A stretch of DNA of 64,000 nt, taken from Microbacterium sp. SLBN-154 (GTDB taxonomy: Bacteria > Actinomycetota > Actinomycetes > Actinomycetales > Microbacteriaceae). How positions within the stretch are numbered: the first letter of the stretch is position 1; the number at the start of each line of letters is the position of its first letter. The notes under the pieces were generated by a model that had not been told where the DNA came from, made no database searches, and was given only the letters and a program-made list of their open reading frames with translations. Both the position numbers and the translations under genes were made by a program. Positions 62,674 through 64,000 of the stretch are shown piece after piece. The stretch covers positions 2,480,001 through 2,544,000 of the forward strand of contig NZ_VFNL01000001.1 in the NCBI RefSeq assembly GCF_006715565.1. The letters are read 5' to 3'.

Positions 62674-64000
62674 GTGGCAGCCACCGACACCGTTCCCACC
62701 GCCGGCGCCGTTCGCGACGCCGCGCCGCCCGCGATGCTCAGCCCGATCGAGAGCCGCATCATCTGGCTGCTGCTGGCCGCCGCGTTCGTCGCGATCCTGA
62801 ACGAGACCACGATGGGCATCGCGATCCCGCGTCTCATCGTCGACCTCGGTATCACCGCCGTCGCCGCCCAATGGCTGACGACCGCCTTCATGCTGACGAT
62901 GGCCGTCGTGATCCCCATCACGGGCTTCCTCCTGCGCCGATTCACGACCCGGCAGATGTTCATCGCCGCGATGAGCCTGTTCTCGCTCGGTACCCTGATC
63001 GCGTTCCTGTCACCCGGCTTCCCGATGCTCCTGGTCGCCCGCGTCGTGCAGGCGTCGGGAACGGCGATCATGATGCCGCTGCTCATGACGACGATCATGA
63101 ACGTCGTCCCGCCGCAGTCCCGCGGGCGCATGATGGGGCGGGTCAGCATCGTCATCTCCCTCGCTCCGGCCATCGGCCCGTCGCTGTCGGGCTTCCTCAT
63201 CGACACCGTCGGCTGGCGCTGGAACTTCGGTGTCGTCCTCCCGATCGCCCTGGTCGCCCTCGTCGTCGGCGCGATCTGGATCCGCAACCTCGGCGAGACC
63301 ACGCGCGCCCCGGTCGACGTGCTCTCGGTGATCCTCTCCGCCCTCGGCTTCGGCGGCCTGGTCTACGGACTGAGCCAGATCGGCGGTGCTGCGGCGGCAC
63401 ACGGCGGCACCGCCGCCGAGGAGGCGTCGGCGTCGGCCACCGCGACCGTCTCCCTCGTCGTGGCGTTCTCCGTCGGTGTGATCGCGCTTGCGCTCTTCGC
63501 GTGGCGGCAGATCCGGCTGCAGCGCACCGACGACGCCCTGCTCGACCTGCGGGTGTTCACCTTCCGCAACTTCAGCTTCGCCACCGGACACATGACGCTG
63601 CTCTCGGCGGCCTTCTTCGGCATCATCACCGTGCTGCCGCTCTACGCGCAGAACGTGGTCGGGCTCGACCCCTTCATGTCAGGCCTCATCGTCCTCCCGG
63701 GCGCTCTGGCGATGGGCCTGGCCGGGCCGATCGTGGGGCGCATCTACGACCGGTACGGCACCCGGGTGCTCCTCGTTCCCGGCACCGTGATCGCCGTCGG
63801 CATGCTGTGGGTCTTCACGACCTTCACCGCGACGACGCCGGTCTGGGCCATCGCCGCGGGGCAGACGGCCCTGTCGATCGGGCTCGCGCTGTCCTTCACG
63901 CCGCTCTTCACCGCGTCGCTGGCCTCCCTCGACCGCACGTACTACTCCTACGGCTCGGCCGTCGTCGGTACGGTGCAGCAGGTCGCCGGGGCTGCCGGCA
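62674..64000 (+). CDS. MFS multidrug exporter, DHA2 (14-TM) type (3' end missing)
   Basis: Open from the GTG at 62674 to the end of the window (442 codons, no stop), so the C-terminus is cut. GAGGAG lies 5 bases before the start. Translated, it reads LNETTMGIAIPRLIVDLG (first helix end, typical of DHA2 exporters), WLTTAFMLTMAVVIP, the loop 2-3 RRFTTRQMF, and the motif C-like helix SLAPAIGPSLSGFLIDTVGW. About eleven helices are visible. Probably a drug or metabolite proton antiporter of the EmrB/QacA family. Substrate unknown. Confidence 0.88.
   Translation, partial: MAATDTVPTAGAVRDAAPPAMLSPIESRIIWLLLAAAFVAILNETTMGIAIPRLIVDLGITAVAAQWLTTAFMLTMAVVIPITGFLLRRFTTRQMFIAAMSLFSLGTLIAFLSPGFPMLLVARVVQASGTAIMMPLLMTTIMNVVPPQSRGRMMGRVSIVISLAPAIGPSLSGFLIDTVGWRWNFGVVLPIALVALVVGAIWIRNLGETTRAPVDVLSVILSALGFGGLVYGLSQIGGAAAAHGGTAAEEASASATATVSLVVAFSVGVIALALFAWRQIRLQRTDDALLDLRVFTFRNFSFATGHMTLLSAAFFGIITVLPLYAQNVVGLDPFMSGLIVLPGALAMGLAGPIVGRIYDRYGTRVLLVPGTVIAVGMLWVFTTFTATTPVWAIAAGQTALSIGLALSFTPLFTASLASLDRTYYSYGSAVVGTVQQVAGAAG

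Overview
The window is a typical stretch of chromosome from a high-GC actinobacterium, most likely Microbacteriaceae and probably Microbacterium or a close relative. The supporting signs are very high GC, frequent GTG starts, many 4-base ATGA/GTGA overlaps, an AdnAB recombination nuclease in place of RecBCD/AddAB, a succinylase-type diaminopimelate pathway, and TatB, Mrp, DUF3117, MarP and RhlE genes in an order that recalls the Mycobacterium Rv1165-Rv1232 and Rv3195-Rv3211 regions. I see no rRNA, tRNA, CRISPR array, prophage or insertion sequence. Genus assignment and synteny are from memory, not from a search.

Layout. 1-15.6 kb: DNA repair and maintenance block (DUF2342 protease, orphan E1-like/TOMM protein, UvrD2, NudC, a phosphotransferase-fold protein without its catalytic loop, AdnB, AdnA, DUF3107, ferritin-like protein, RhlE, SHOCT protein). 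15.6-26.7 kb: PHP phosphoesterase, EEP-family phosphatase, Xaa-Pro aminopeptidase coupled to gamma-glutamyltransferase, alpha/beta hydrolase, stress protein, MgtE_N/CBS-DUF1003-Mrp operon, TatB, O-methyltransferase, DUF3117. 26.8-38 kb: PIG-V-like mannosyltransferase, DapE/DapD/DapC of lysine and peptidoglycan precursor synthesis, PPK2, citrate synthase, 7Fe ferredoxin, AzlCD with a divergent XRE-cupin regulator, TypA. 38-45.3 kb: an oligopeptide ABC importer (A, B, C, DF) read leftward, with a PH-domain gene lodged in it on the opposite strand. 45.4-47.5 kb: CPBP protease and an orphan AbiEi/PD-(D/E)XK-like gene between two copies of a palindromic REP-like repeat. 47.5-52.2 kb: gcvT-gcvH-gcvP under a tandem glycine riboswitch. 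52.3-60.2 kb: MarP-type protease, then the NrtR-regulated NAD operon nrtR-nadA-nadB-nadC-nadS plus a coupled glycosyltransferase. 60.2-64 kb: ABC exporter, small acidic protein, MFS exporter cut by the window end.

The best-supported regulatory logic is in two places. The nrtR promoter (TTGCCT-17-TAAGAT) has one GTCAnAATGAC palindrome between its -35 and -10 boxes and a second just before the start codon, and the regulator's own Nudix box is degenerate. The glycine riboswitch is followed by a perfect 8-bp inverted repeat that could bury the gcvT ribosome-binding site.

I found no clearly new multi-gene system. The most unusual items are the degenerate phosphotransferase, the mutual read-through tails of uvrD2 and the E1-like gene, the REP copy that supplies the last codons of the AbiEi-like gene, the roughly 175-residue membrane insertion in OppB, and a perfect 14-bp stem-loop between oppA and oppB.
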